A DNA stretch of 64,000 nucleotides from assembly GCF_000429305.1 (NCBI RefSeq), contig NZ_AUBP01000001.1:372001-436000 (forward strand). Reading direction: 5' to 3'. Both the position numbers and the translations under genes were made by a program. Within the stretch, counting starts at the first letter, position 1, and the number at the start of each line of letters is the position of its first letter. The notes below the pieces were generated by a model. It ran no database searches, was not told the DNA's origin, and worked only from the letters and a program-made list of their open reading frames with translations. The stretch is from Desulfovibrio inopinatus DSM 10711. Lineage in GTDB: Bacteria; Desulfobacterota; Desulfovibrionia; Desulfovibrionales; Desulfovibrionaceae. Positions 1-9,312 of the stretch are shown here, one piece after another.

Positions 1-12
1 TATCAAGTTATA

Positions 13-3000
13 TCATTCCTCTTCCCGTTTGTGTTCAGCAATAACTCGTTCAGCTTCTCGGTCATAGCCGTTCGCTAACCCTCTCAACGTATTGGCAAAT
101 CGATGAAGTCCAGCGTTTTCAATTTCTTCTGCTTTACTTCGGAACTGTTGAGCCAACATTCTCTCCGGCCTTCCTGTTGGGTCAACCCCATGAACCCCCC
201 GTGAATTGTATATCCCCATACTGAAGCCATTGCGCATGTCATCAGCTTCACGATCATTTAGTGCCGTAGCGACAGCGCGGTGTATCCATAATCCGTCTGG
301 ATCTTTTGGGGTGTGAATCAATACTTCGCCAATACTGATGAGTGCAACTTCCAGGTGACCGGATTCTACACAGATGGTCTTTACTTTTTGGAGCCATTTG
401 GTGAAACGTTCTCCACTATACGTTCCATTCTCCTGTGTCCCGGGCGGAGTTTTCCAGTTATGGAGTAGATTCCATGCATTTGTTGCGATAGCCATTGATT
501 CTTTCGTAGCTGCCTTCGGTGTCTGGTCGTTTTCCTTGGATCGGTAAATCAATCGGATTACCTCAGAAAAGAACTCGGGGACATCGGCCAGCCTGCTCTC
601 AAGGAGTTGAGGAGCGGCGTCTCTATCGCGGTCTAGCAAGGGAAGATATGCCCACTCCACGCTAAAGAGATCATCCTTGTTGACCGAAGGTTCCGCCTGA
701 AGAAATTTTATCAGTTCGACGAGATTGTATTCGTCAATGGCGTATTTGGGCTCATTGGAAGAAAGAGCTGCGCGCAAGGCTCGAACACATTGATTCGTAT
801 CGATTGGCAGTTTACTGTGGCGCATCCTGCTCAGACAGTTGATTGCTGCATACGGTCTGCCGTATTCAATGAGTTTGTCGATAGCAATGGTAAGAGCGTC
901 GTTAGCTTGGTAGGCATTGCCACCGGTGCGAGTCCAATACTCCCTCTCGTTTTTCTGAAGCCATTCAGAAGCTCGATCCCATGTTTCCTTGGTAAATGGC
1001 GTACAAGTCAGAAAGTGTCCTACTTGCTCTGGCGTCCAATCGGATTTGTCAATAGCGTCGCACCAATCCCAACCTTTGAGCTGGTAGCGCCGCCAGATAA
1101 AACCGCTCACTAATGCCTTATGCTTGTTGTCCGTTGAATTCAGAAAATGCGGAAAAAGGGACTGTTCCAACGCATCATCGGTAATAACTCCGAGCGCAAA
1201 CCCAACCTTTTGGGGGGAAGATACTAATTCTGCAAATTGAATCACACCCTCGACACCATCTTGTTGAAAGACTTCCGATAAGGCTGTTTCTCGTCGCGCG
1301 TCGAGTTTCTCTTGCTGCTCCTCCTGATCGCCGCTTTTGTCGTAGAGATCAAAATCACGTTCAGTAAAGAGGTGCTGATATAAATTAAACGGGTTTGTAG
1401 GGGCGAGTTGTTTGGCAACTTGTTCAATGCAAGTAATCTGTTCGTCGGGTAGCGTCCATTTCGCATTCGGATACCTGCGGTGTTGCTTTGTGAATTTTGT
1501 GAGATGTTCCCAAATAGGAAGTCTTTGTTTTTCAGGAAGTTCTGAAATGGGCTGGGAGGCCAAAGCTTGGAGGAGTTGATTAAAAGCGGGTTCAGGGAGG
1601 TTGTCAAAATGGTCAATTAATGCAGAAAGTCGAGTTGTATTTTGGCCTGCGGCACCTACTACAAGTTCTGCGTAAAAAGTTATCTGCTCCCAGTATTCAT
1701 GATGTGTAGCGCGTTCTTCCCGGTTGTCGGGGATTCTATTGCGCCATCTCGGTTTGTACGATCCGGAAGAGGTCTTCTGATGGTTGGGTAGGAGCTGGAT
1801 GAGCAGATTCCAGGCTATATCTGGGCATTCATCAAGAATTGTCCGCACCGCCACCTTACGCTTGTCAACGGATGCCAGCGTTTGCGGCAGCCAAGGCAAC
1901 AAAATGGTTACAAGCGAATTGGATGGACGATTGTCCCCCAGGCCACCGGGGGCATGGCTGGCAAGTTCACCAAGTACTACGCAAACACGAACGAGGTATT
2001 GTTCATTCCAGGCCAGACCTTCCAAAGCCCAGAGCAGGCCGGTTAAATAACTTTTCCCCGTGATGCCGTTGCATTCCTGGGAAAAAAGTTCATCAAATGG
2101 ACTGGGCCTCAGACGCAACGCCTTTTCGACCGCAGTGAGAAATTCACGGGGAGCGGCTTCGGCCAGAGTGGGGAGTAAACCGTTCAGGCTGGCCCAAATA
2201 ATCCAACCAGTATCAATCAGAAGTTCGCGTATCATTAATGTGCAGGTTACTTCAGCTTTCTCTTGCGAGCAGTTACTGCATGCGTCGGGCTGGGTGCCCA
2301 GAATGGCCAAGCCCTCGGCGATACCATTTCGCAATAGGTGCGAACACTTCAGCACTTTTCCATAAACGCTGGCCGCATATCGCTCTTCGATTGGTAGTTC
2401 AAAAGCGGGGTCTGGCTCTTTCAGTATGGAGACAGCCAGCGACCTAAACGTATCGAGGTTCTGGTCAAGGATGCGTGATCCTAGCAGGTTCCAAAGTTCG
2501 GTCCGATTGGCAACTTTCCATATACCATTTTTTAGAGACAGTGGGCTGTCAGAATAATGCAATATTTCTCGTGCTTTCCTTAGCCACTCGTCATAACTGA
2601 TGCCGAGCAACTGGGATATAGCCTCAATGTCGCATTGACTCTTCTCTTGCCAAGCACCAATAAGAACAGCCAGCGCTAGATAGGTAGCGTCAGGGTGTTG
2701 GGCCCAATCGGTTTTAGGCTTCTTTTGTAGTGCTTTTAGCTCCTCGGGCATCTCCTCTACGGTTTTTTGCTTAAAAACTTCTAAAAGGTCGTCCGGCAGT
2801 TTCTCGACCGTGATGGTGCCGGCATCCTGATTCCATGCTTGTACGATATCGACAACCCTTGACCAGACCCACTGCGGATACTGCTGTTGAAATTGGGAAA
2901 TGTGGGAATGCAACAGAGATAGGACAACACCGACCTCGTTACCAAGATCGTAGCCGAGTAAATGGAAGTGGTGCAGGAAGTCATAGAGCTCGTCTTTTGA

Positions 3001-3552
3001 AACATCGTTGTCACCGTTTGCTGTTTTCAGGTGATGTTGAATAACCTTGAGTTTCTCGGCGCTTCTAGGGGGGCTGAAATTCGTCTGCTGTACGTTTCTG
3101 AAGAATTCATTAACGTCTTTGGAGTGTCTCGTCTGGTTCAGCAGCCATTTTATATTCTTTGCATCGGTCGCGCTAAGTGGGCCTGTGATTAGCGCAATAA
3201 TATCTTTCCCCTTTGTGAAGACTCTGGAATTATTGAAATCATTCCAGGCGGCTTGCACCACTTCCCCAAACAGAGGGCTTCCCTGTGTTATGGCAATAGA
3301 GTGCTTAACTTGACCGAGAAGTTTTCGGCGTTCCTTGCTATTTGGATTTTCTACAACAACAACGAGGTCGTCAGTATCAAATCCGTCGATCTTGCCTTGA
3401 AGTTTTATTTCCGCAATAGGCCAGCAAGGAAGACATGGAGCGTATCCGCCGGTGAGCATCAAAATGACAAAGGACGCTTGCACATGTGCTTCAAAATGAA
3501 CGCCACCACCTCCCGTAGAAAAAGGATTACTGAGCTTTTTACCCATATTCAT
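13..3552 (-). CDS. Giant nuclease-like helical protein, candidate anti-phage defence
   Basis: Protein of 1179 residues that I cannot place in a named family. The first ~95 residues hold a Gly-rich NPFSTGGGG stretch, a helix with Glu21, then DGFDTDD (56-62) and QVKH (81-84). Read together these give the E..D..QxK core of a PD-(D/E)XK nuclease, as in Cap4/DUF4297-type dsDNA nuclease domains. The remaining ~1080 residues are Leu/Trp-rich and helical, suggesting HEAT-like repeats; I see no P-loop, so it is not obviously a STAND ATPase. The start has AGGAG 8 nt upstream. Nuclease head plus a long helical body is the usual build of standalone defence proteins, so that role is inferred, not shown. 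Its 3' end lies at the window edge, so a downstream partner cannot be excluded. Confidence 0.6.
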   Translation of the reverse strand: MNMGKKLSNPFSTGGGGVHFEAHVQASFVILMLTGGYAPCLPCWPIAEIKLQGKIDGFDTDDLVVVVENPNSKERRKLLGQVKHSIAITQGSPLFGEVVQAAWNDFNNSRVFTKGKDIIALITGPLSATDAKNIKWLLNQTRHSKDVNEFFRNVQQTNFSPPRSAEKLKVIQHHLKTANGDNDVSKDELYDFLHHFHLLGYDLGNEVGVVLSLLHSHISQFQQQYPQWVWSRVVDIVQAWNQDAGTITVEKLPDDLLEVFKQKTVEEMPEELKALQKKPKTDWAQHPDATYLALAVLIGAWQEKSQCDIEAISQLLGISYDEWLRKAREILHYSDSPLSLKNGIWKVANRTELWNLLGSRILDQNLDTFRSLAVSILKEPDPAFELPIEERYAASVYGKVLKCSHLLRNGIAEGLAILGTQPDACSNCSQEKAEVTCTLMIRELLIDTGWIIWASLNGLLPTLAEAAPREFLTAVEKALRLRPSPFDELFSQECNGITGKSYLTGLLWALEGLAWNEQYLVRVCVVLGELASHAPGGLGDNRPSNSLVTILLPWLPQTLASVDKRKVAVRTILDECPDIAWNLLIQLLPNHQKTSSGSYKPRWRNRIPDNREERATHHEYWEQITFYAELVVGAAGQNTTRLSALIDHFDNLPEPAFNQLLQALASQPISELPEKQRLPIWEHLTKFTKQHRRYPNAKWTLPDEQITCIEQVAKQLAPTNPFNLYQHLFTERDFDLYDKSGDQEEQQEKLDARRETALSEVFQQDGVEGVIQFAELVSSPQKVGFALGVITDDALEQSLFPHFLNSTDNKHKALVSGFIWRRYQLKGWDWCDAIDKSDWTPEQVGHFLTCTPFTKETWDRASEWLQKNEREYWTRTGGNAYQANDALTIAIDKLIEYGRPYAAINCLSRMRHSKLPIDTNQCVRALRAALSSNEPKYAIDEYNLVELIKFLQAEPSVNKDDLFSVEWAYLPLLDRDRDAAPQLLESRLADVPEFFSEVIRLIYRSKENDQTPKAATKESMAIATNAWNLLHNWKTPPGTQENGTYSGERFTKWLQKVKTICVESGHLEVALISIGEVLIHTPKDPDGLWIHRAVATALNDREADDMRNGFSMGIYNSRGVHGVDPTGRPERMLAQQFRSKAEEIENAGLHRFANTLRGLANGYDREAERVIAEHKREEE

Positions 3553-4324
3553 TTATCAGTCTCCTGTGCGGCTCTCGGCTAAGGGTGGTGGGCGTTGATG
3601 CAATCAACGTTGTCATTAACCGCTCCGAATGGAGGCACCGAGAGTGTGTTTTTGGGGGATCGGATAATCATATATCTAGTCGTTTTTCCTATGTCGGTGT
3701 CATGTTTTTTGAATAACCCTCTCTCTTCGAGAATTTTGAGAGCTCTTTCCTTCAAGGGTAATCTTGTGAGCTTTACGCTGTATTCGGTTCAAGGTTGCCT
3801 CGCCACGGAACTAAGAAAGAAAATTTTATAAGGACACTCAATCAAACGAATTTGGCCAGATAACACCAGAAAATCGAACCGAAATCCAGACCAAGACCTC
3901 TTTAAAATTCTACAAGTGTTCCAGATTCTTTTGGGGGCAATATTTTGTCAGTAGGAACGGAAGGTGGAAGATCAAATCAGTATGGGCAGTGGCGGATTGT
4001 TGGTTGAATCAACAAATAAGAGGTAGCCGTTGAAATTTATGGTAGAACTTTGGAGGCGATGGCTTATGAATAATATGAGAGTGTGTTGTGTTAACTGTTT
4101 GAGTTTATTGTGTTTTTGTTGGTATGAATAATTCTGTCTAAAGTCTTTGGGGATCAAAGAAAGTTTAGGTTCATCGATGATTATCGGAATTTGACGCTTA
4201 ATAGTACTTTCATAACGGTATTGAACGACAGAAAATTGTATCTTCCTGTTGCAGCAAGCTTGACAATGCAGAACGCTTGGCTTATTTGCCAAATGAACGA
4301 TGTGACGAACATGGAGCAAAAAGC
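3553..4324. other. Intergenic region with nested inverted repeats near the giant gene's start
   Basis: About 770 AT-rich bases without a convincing gene. Next to the giant protein's start are two nested inverted repeats: CGTTGAT (3593-3599) with ATCAACG (3603-3609), and CTCTCGG (3572-3578) with CCGAGAG (3638-3644). They could form an operator or 5' leader structure for the minus-strand gene. The short reading frames here lack ribosome sites and recognisable content. Nothing else is seen up to arsR. Confidence 0.4.
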
Positions 4325-4621
4325 ATGCTGAAACCACTCAACCATTATGAAGCCCGAGCCAAGATCATGAAAGCCATGGCACACCCGTCGAGGCTCATGA
4401 TGGTCGATGCTTTGTCGCATGGGGAACAGTGCGTGTGCGAGCTGACCGCTCTTGTTGGTCATGATATGTCGACGGTGTCCAAGCATCTCAAAATCCTGAA
4501 AGAGGCAGGCATTGTTGAGGACGAAAAACGTGGAAAACAAGCGTATTATCGCCTTAGAGTGCCCTGTGTTTTGAATTTTTTCAACTGCATGGAATCTGTT
4601 GTCACTGCGAACAAACCATAA
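4325..4621 (+). CDS. ArsR-family metal/metalloid-responsive repressor
   Basis: Winged-helix repressor of 98 residues. The recognition region reads ELTALVGHDMSTVSKHLKIL followed by KEAGIV, typical of ArsR/SmtB proteins. CVCEL just before the helix-turn-helix resembles the ELCVCDL metal-binding box of ArsR, so it probably senses arsenite or another thiophilic ligand through those cysteines. I chose ATG at 4325 because GGAG lies 8 nt upstream; the longer frame from 4277 adds an unsupported 16 residues. It leads a same-strand run of permease, thioredoxin-like, DGC-domain, thioredoxin and CcdA genes, which it likely represses. The promoter was not identified. Confidence 0.88.
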   Translation: MLKPLNHYEARAKIMKAMAHPSRLMMVDALSHGEQCVCELTALVGHDMSTVSKHLKILKEAGIVEDEKRGKQAYYRLRVPCVLNFFNCMESVVTANKP

Positions 4622-4638
4622 AAAATTTTTATCCAATA

Positions 4639-4656
4639 CTTGGCGAAGTCGCCAAG
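4639..4656. promoter_or_regulatory. Perfect 8-bp inverted repeat between arsR and the permease gene
   Basis: CTTGGCGA and TCGCCAAG are separated by AG. The repeat sits between the arsR stop and the ribosome site of the permease gene. It could be an ArsR-type operator or an mRNA hairpin tuning expression of the permease; the sequence does not decide between these. Confidence 0.5.
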
Positions 4657-4669
4657 TGAGGTGGTTGTG

Positions 4670-5761
4670 ATGAATAACGAAACAAACTCCGCGACGTGTG
4701 CATGCCAAACAGAGGCACATGTTTCAGGGAAAAAGGCAAAGTCAGGAACTCCCAAAATGATCGTGCTTGGTCTTGTTTGTGTTGGGATCTGGTACGCAAT
4801 ATACAGCCAGCTCCTCCCTTTTTCCGAATGGTTCAGCTATGCGCTTCTCGGGTTGTCGGCGGAAAGTCATCTCGGTTCAGCCGTACAATTCTTCGTGTAC
4901 GACACCCCGAAGGTGCTCATGCTTCTGCTGATCGTGGTTTTTTTTGTCGGCATCCTTCGTTCGTTTGTGACTGTTGACTGGACGCGACGAGTTCTTGCTG
5001 GAAAGAAAGAATCGGTTGGGAATGTCCTCGCCGCGCTGCTTGGAGTTGTTACGCCTTTTTGTTCCTGCTCAGCGGTTCCCCTGTTTATCGGATTCATGAC
5101 AGCTGGAGTCCCGCTCGGCGTGACATTCTCCTTTCTCATATCTGCCCCGATGGTCAACGAAATCGCTCTTGTACTTTTGTATGGCTTGCTCGGCTGGAAA
5201 ATTGCCGCCTTATATTTCGTGACGGGGATTTGTGTCGCCATTGTCGCGGGTTGGACCATGGGGCGTATGAAGTTGGAAAATTATGTCGAAGATTGGGTCA
5301 TGGCAATCCGTGCTGGCGAAAGCGGATTAAGCGACCAAAAGATGACTTGGCAGCAGCGGTTTGAATATGCGCTTGATTCCGTCAAAGACATCGTGGGGCG
5401 TGTCTGGAAGTACGTCGTGATTGGCATTGCTGTTGGCGCGGGAATTCACGGGTATGTGCCCGAAGGCTATCTGGCAGGCATCATGGGCGATTCCTCCTGG
5501 TGGTCGGTACCCCTTTCTGTCGTGATCGGTATCCCCATGTACACCAATGCGGCAGGCATCATTCCCATTGTGGAAGCTTTGCTCGGCAAGGGCGCGGCGC
5601 TCGGTACGGTCCTGGCCTTCATGATGAGCGTCATCGCGTTGTCATTTCCGGAAATGGTCATCCTTCGAAAAGTGCTCAAGCCTCGCTTGATCGCGATATT
5701 CATCGGTGTTGTCGGATGCGGCATTTTGTTTGTCGGCTATTTGTTCAACGCTGTGATCTAA
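4670..5761 (+). CDS. ArsP/DUF318-type multi-pass permease
   Basis: Inner-membrane permease of 363 residues (COG0701/DUF318). The signature FCSCSAVPLFIGF followed by SAPMVNE is clear, and there are about eight hydrophobic spans. Members include ArsP, which exports trivalent organoarsenicals; others accompany thioredoxin-like proteins with unknown substrate. A Cys-containing N-terminal tail (TCACQ) precedes the first span. ATG at 4670 has GAGGTGG 5 nt upstream and is preferred to a TTG at 4640. Downstream genes supply thiol-redox proteins, suggesting that the transported ligand is handled as a thiol complex. Substrate unproven. Confidence 0.85.
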   Translation: MNNETNSATCACQTEAHVSGKKAKSGTPKMIVLGLVCVGIWYAIYSQLLPFSEWFSYALLGLSAESHLGSAVQFFVYDTPKVLMLLLIVVFFVGILRSFVTVDWTRRVLAGKKESVGNVLAALLGVVTPFCSCSAVPLFIGFMTAGVPLGVTFSFLISAPMVNEIALVLLYGLLGWKIAALYFVTGICVAIVAGWTMGRMKLENYVEDWVMAIRAGESGLSDQKMTWQQRFEYALDSVKDIVGRVWKYVVIGIAVGAGIHGYVPEGYLAGIMGDSSWWSVPLSVVIGIPMYTNAAGIIPIVEALLGKGAALGTVLAFMMSVIALSFPEMVILRKVLKPRLIAIFIGVVGCGILFVGYLFNAVI

Positions 5762-5779
5762 CATCTAAGGAGAAGAGTA

Positions 5780-6010
5780 ATGAAGATTCAAGTAATGGGC
5801 CCTGGCTGCCCCAAATGCGCGGAAGCGGAAAAGAATGTGAAAGAAGCGGTTGCCGAAGCCGGTATCGAGGCTGAAGTTATCAAAGTATCTGATTTCCAGG
5901 AAATCGCGTCATTTGGAGTTTTCTCCACGCCGGCGGTTGCCATAGACGGTGAAGTCAAAGTTGTCGGTAAGGCTCCGAGCAAAAAAGACGTTCTCAAGTG
6001 GTTGAAATAA
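5780..6010 (+). CDS. Small thioredoxin-fold redox protein (CPKC)
   Basis: Cytosolic 76-residue thioredoxin/glutaredoxin-like protein of the redox-active disulfide type. The active site is GPGCPKCAEAEK near the N-terminus, and the cis-Pro segment is FSTPAVAIDG. It starts 18 nt after the permease stop, with AAGGAGAAG upstream. Such mini-thioredoxins are regular neighbours of DUF318 permeases and probably pass electrons or a thiol-bound ligand to them; the permease link is from context. Confidence 0.85.
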   Translation: MKIQVMGPGCPKCAEAEKNVKEAVAEAGIEAEVIKVSDFQEIASFGVFSTPAVAIDGEVKVVGKAPSKKDVLKWLK

Positions 6011-6033
6011 CTTCTCTATAAGGAGATCCTCTC

Positions 6034-6408
6034 ATGTCCAATTGCAGTTGTTCCTGTGGCACCGCCCCAAAGTATGTGGTTTCTTGCTCCGGTGCCGCCG
6101 ATGTTGGTGAAGTGTCAGACCGGGCAGCTCGTGAATTGTCTCGCCAGGGAAAGGTAAAGATGTTCTGTTTGGCCGGGATCGGTGGTCGAATTTCGGGCAT
6201 GCTAAAAAGCGCCGAGGCTGCAGATTTGCTCATTGCCATTGATGGTTGCCCCTTGGGCTGTGCGAGCAAAACATTGGAAGAAGCCGGATTTTCGGGTTTC
6301 GAGCAAGTCGAACTTCATACGCTCGGTTTAAAGAAAGGGGAATCCCCGGTATCTCAGGAACATATCAATATTGTTATTGAAGAAGCGACTAAACACATCA
6401 CAGGATAA
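6034..6408 (+). CDS. DGC-domain Cys-rich putative zinc-binding protein
   Basis: Protein of 124 residues with the DGC signature DGCPLGCASKTLE near residues 70-82 and a Cys-rich start, NCSCSCG. DGC-domain (pfam08859) proteins are thought to bind zinc through conserved cysteines; their function is not established. Ribosome site AAGGAG is 8 nt upstream. Its place between two thioredoxin-fold genes and behind an ArsR/ArsP pair suggests a cytosolic metal or metalloid carrier; this is inference. Confidence 0.8.
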   Translation: MSNCSCSCGTAPKYVVSCSGAADVGEVSDRAARELSRQGKVKMFCLAGIGGRISGMLKSAEAADLLIAIDGCPLGCASKTLEEAGFSGFEQVELHTLGLKKGESPVSQEHINIVIEEATKHITG

Positions 6409-6413
6409 AATCC

Positions 6414-6836
6414 GTGGCTAAAAAAATAACGATTCTCGTCTGCTGCCTTCTTTTTGTGAGCATAGCCATGACGACGCTTCCTCGTGAAGCAAAAGCACAG
6501 GATGCATCGGTTTCGGCCTCTGATTTGATTTCCGGCAAGCCACAACAGTTGCCGAGAGAAGGCATGGTCACCATGGTGGACATCGGTGCTCATTCTTGTA
6601 TTCCGTGCAAGATGATGACGCCGATTATTGAAGCGTTATCAAAAGAATATGAAGGAAGAGCCGTAATCGCATTTATTGACGTGTGGGAGCATCGGGAGGA
6701 AGGGGCCAAGTATGGCATTCGTGCAATACCGACGCAGATATTCTACGATGCACACGGTAAAGAGCAATATCGGCACGTTGGCTTTCTGGATAAAGAAAGG
6801 ATCGTTGCGAAGCTGACCGAACTTGGCGTCAAATAG
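6414..6836 (+). CDS. Exported thioredoxin-like protein
   Basis: 140 residues with an N-terminal hydrophobic signal segment (roughly residues 4-22) ending near REAKA, then a thioredoxin fold with active site HSCIPCKMM and the cis-Pro segment IRAIPTQIFYD. The likely start is GTG at 6414, six bases after the preceding stop. It probably works in the periplasm and takes electrons from the CcdA-like protein encoded 6 nt downstream. Together they form a transmembrane thiol-reducing pair attached to the arsR-permease operon. Confidence 0.85.
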   Translation: MAKKITILVCCLLFVSIAMTTLPREAKAQDASVSASDLISGKPQQLPREGMVTMVDIGAHSCIPCKMMTPIIEALSKEYEGRAVIAFIDVWEHREEGAKYGIRAIPTQIFYDAHGKEQYRHVGFLDKERIVAKLTELGVK

Positions 6837-6842
6837 TTTCGT

Positions 6843-7550
6843 ATGGATCAGATATTTATCCTCATCAATCAATGGATGACAGGCGGGGTGCTGCTCGGTG
6901 CGTTGGGATGCTTCCTTTGGGGGGTGGTCAGCGTACTCTTCAGCCCCTGCCATCTGGCATCCATTCCGCTTATCGTCGGGTATGTCGCGGGGCAGCACAA
7001 GATAATTGAGGGACGTCAAGCAACGGTTTACGCAATTCTCTTCACAACCGGACTGTTTCTCACCATCGCGACCATTGGGATTGTTTGCTCTCTGCTTGGA
7101 CGAATGCTCGGTGACGTCGGTCCGTATTGGACCCTTGTGGTAGGCCTCGTACTCCTTTGGGTCGGCTTGGACATGTTGGGTGTCGTCAAATGCTCGATGT
7201 CTGGCGGGTGGATGGCCAAGCTGAAGGTGCAAGGGATTCTGGGAGCATTTATCCTCGGACTTGCCTACGGAGTCCTGTCCGGGGCGTGCACGTTTGGCTT
7301 CATCGCTCCCATCCTCGCCATCATCACCGTTCAGGAAAAGATTGCCACCGGCGTCATCTTCATCGTGCTTTTCGGCATCGGACATTGCATTCCTATCGCC
7401 GTAGCAGGCGGCTCAACCGCTCTGATCAAGAAACTCCTCGCTAATTCTGCATGGCAGCGTGGCGAGATACTCTTTCGACGGGTAGCAGGTGTAATGATCG
7501 GACTTCTTGGAGTATATTTTATTGTTCAACCATTTATATCAACGTCATAG
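6843..7550 (+). CDS. CcdA/DsbD-type transmembrane electron carrier
   Basis: Integral membrane protein of 235 residues with about six hydrophobic spans. SPCHLASIPLIVGYVAGQ near residue 35 and CTFGFIAPILA near residue 150 are the paired Cys-containing helices of the CcdA/DsbD family, which move electrons from cytosolic thioredoxin to periplasmic thiol proteins. Starts 6 nt after the exported thioredoxin gene and ends the operon. The likely partner is that thioredoxin rather than cytochrome c maturation, as no ccm genes are near. Confidence 0.88.
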   Translation: MDQIFILINQWMTGGVLLGALGCFLWGVVSVLFSPCHLASIPLIVGYVAGQHKIIEGRQATVYAILFTTGLFLTIATIGIVCSLLGRMLGDVGPYWTLVVGLVLLWVGLDMLGVVKCSMSGGWMAKLKVQGILGAFILGLAYGVLSGACTFGFIAPILAIITVQEKIATGVIFIVLFGIGHCIPIAVAGGSTALIKKLLANSAWQRGEILFRRVAGVMIGLLGVYFIVQPFISTS

Positions 7551-7571
7551 GGACAATGGGGCAGTATCACA

Positions 7572-7591
7572 AGGGGACTTGAGCGTCCCCT
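7572..7591 (+). terminator. Hairpin after the arsR-ccdA operon
   Basis: AGGGGAC (7572-7578) pairs with GTCCCCT (7585-7591) across a 6-nt loop, about 20 nt after the ccdA-like stop, followed by a weak T-rich stretch (GTATTTTGCC). A plausible intrinsic terminator between convergent genes. Confidence 0.6.
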
Positions 7592-7690
7592 GTATTTTGC
7601 CTTCATCATAACCGAAGCGAGGAATCTCAATAAAACAGCGTCGTTTTTTCTTTTTGGGCGCAAAAGTTGAAGAATAAAGCCGATATCGCT

Positions 7691-9220
7691 CTATTCGACG
7701 GGATGCATGAACCAGCTGTTGTTCAGCAGTGCTCTCGCGTCGTGGGTAAGCGGAATGAGATCGCTTTTGTCCCATAAACCCACATCGAATTTTCTGTTGA
7801 GTGCCCCAAAGTGCCGGAGACCGAAGGCGATTTTGTTGAGATAGGAAAATACGCCGATGGTCCCGGTGGAAAACGAGTTCGCCTCGACGCCGTACAGGGC
7901 GCGCAAGTCGGGCAGGTCGGCGAATAATTCTTCGACCGTGGAGCCGAGTTTCGCATATTGTTTGGGAATGTCGCCGCGTTGAATGGCCTCCCCGATATTC
8001 TTCCCGGTCATGGCAGCCGCCATGGCAGCGCGGCACAATCCGATGCCGAGAACGTGACCGTCGCCATAGGCCAACCCTTTGAATACGTGATCTTCACTGG
8101 CAAACCCACCCGTCATGACGATGGCTGGGAGTGTTGCGTTTTCTGCTTTCAACCGTTTGCACATGCGTACAACGGCATCTTCAAGACAAATGGTCGGTAA
8201 CGACCATTCATTCATCATTTTTGATGGGCTGTATCCGGAGCCGCCACCGGCCCCATCAAATGTAATCATATCCACCTGGTTGTCACAGGCTATGCGCAGA
8301 ACGCGTTCTATATCGGCCAGATCATAGCCAGCCATTTTGAAGTAGATATTTTTCGCTCCCCATTCCCGCAAAGACGTTATGTATTCGGCGAGGGACTCCT
8401 CCGTCCACATGGGGAGTCTGCTGTAGGAAGCAAAGTTCGGACACACGCCATTGCGGTACGCTTCCTGGATTTCCGGCTTGCTTGGGTCGGGATGGACGAT
8501 GTTGCCCATTTTTTGCTGTTTGAGCGCTGTTTCCAGATCCTTGATGCGTATCACTGGCTGGGTACCTTTGGCCGCCTGACCGAATTTAATTTCTATGGCT
8601 TCGGCGCCATATTTTTGGAGAACTAACTGTGGTATTCCCGATCGGATATCTTCGAGATTGCACTGGACGACAATTTGTGCATAGCCACGGTCGTATCGAC
8701 GAAAACAATCGAGGGCCTGTTTGTAAAGCGGGCAGGCGGTCGTAACGCCGCTTTCAATGATACAATTCGGGTCGTTGTTTCTTGCATGTTCGCCGATAAC
8801 ACAGGTCACTCCCGCCATGGCCGCTCCAGAAAAATAGTCCTGCCAGTTCAGCTTGATAAGCGCTGGCAAGATGATGGGCAAGGCCATCGTCACGGGATTG
8901 TGCGCGCCATAGGTACATTCAAGGTTCACGTTGTAGATGGTAGCGTCTTCGGGATTGTCCACGCCCTGTGCGCCGAACACGCGGCCATTGATGTTGAAAT
9001 GTGAAAAATCAATGGGATAATCCTTTTCCGATGCGATTTGGTTGTTCCCCGTTGTTGTCGGATAGACGGTTTGCGATCCCAGAACTGCGGCTTGCGCCAG
9101 CTCACAGACGCTATCGCAATCCGCTGTGCATAATGAGCACATGCCGGATTGCGGAGACAGAAACCGACTGCGGTTTTTTCCTTGGGTGAACCCGGAACTC
9201 AGAGACGGTGAATATGACAT
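7691..9220 (-). CDS. Glutamate synthase-like FMN oxidoreductase
   Basis: 509 residues, matching the FMN-binding (beta/alpha)8 synthase domain of glutamate synthase (GltB2-like) standing alone, without the amidotransferase domain. FDGAGGGSGYSPSKMM is the family's flavin/phosphate loop. Near the N-terminus CSLCTADCDSVC (residues 28-39) is a Cys cluster that could hold an iron-sulfur centre. I chose ATG at 9220 because GGAG lies 6 nt upstream; a longer frame to 9280 has no ribosome site. A MocR regulator is divergent. Such stand-alone proteins are often of unknown substrate; amino-acid or amine metabolism is likely. Confidence 0.82.
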   Translation of the reverse strand: MSYSPSLSSGFTQGKNRSRFLSPQSGMCSLCTADCDSVCELAQAAVLGSQTVYPTTTGNNQIASEKDYPIDFSHFNINGRVFGAQGVDNPEDATIYNVNLECTYGAHNPVTMALPIILPALIKLNWQDYFSGAAMAGVTCVIGEHARNNDPNCIIESGVTTACPLYKQALDCFRRYDRGYAQIVVQCNLEDIRSGIPQLVLQKYGAEAIEIKFGQAAKGTQPVIRIKDLETALKQQKMGNIVHPDPSKPEIQEAYRNGVCPNFASYSRLPMWTEESLAEYITSLREWGAKNIYFKMAGYDLADIERVLRIACDNQVDMITFDGAGGGSGYSPSKMMNEWSLPTICLEDAVVRMCKRLKAENATLPAIVMTGGFASEDHVFKGLAYGDGHVLGIGLCRAAMAAAMTGKNIGEAIQRGDIPKQYAKLGSTVEELFADLPDLRALYGVEANSFSTGTIGVFSYLNKIAFGLRHFGALNRKFDVGLWDKSDLIPLTHDARALLNNSWFMHPVE

Positions 9221-9312
9221 GGTGTGCTCCATGGGGACACTGGATTGACAGTGTTTTGAAAGTGATAGATCTTCTCGCATTTACTGTCGCTATTGTTGTA
9301 ATTCAAACGGTT

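Noticed and set aside
3595-3831. Small plus-strand frame upstream of arsR
   Set aside because: No ribosome site, no recognisable content and low-complexity translation.
4181-4720. Minus-strand 179-residue frame across arsR
   Set aside because: Antisense to arsR and the permease start, with no domain.
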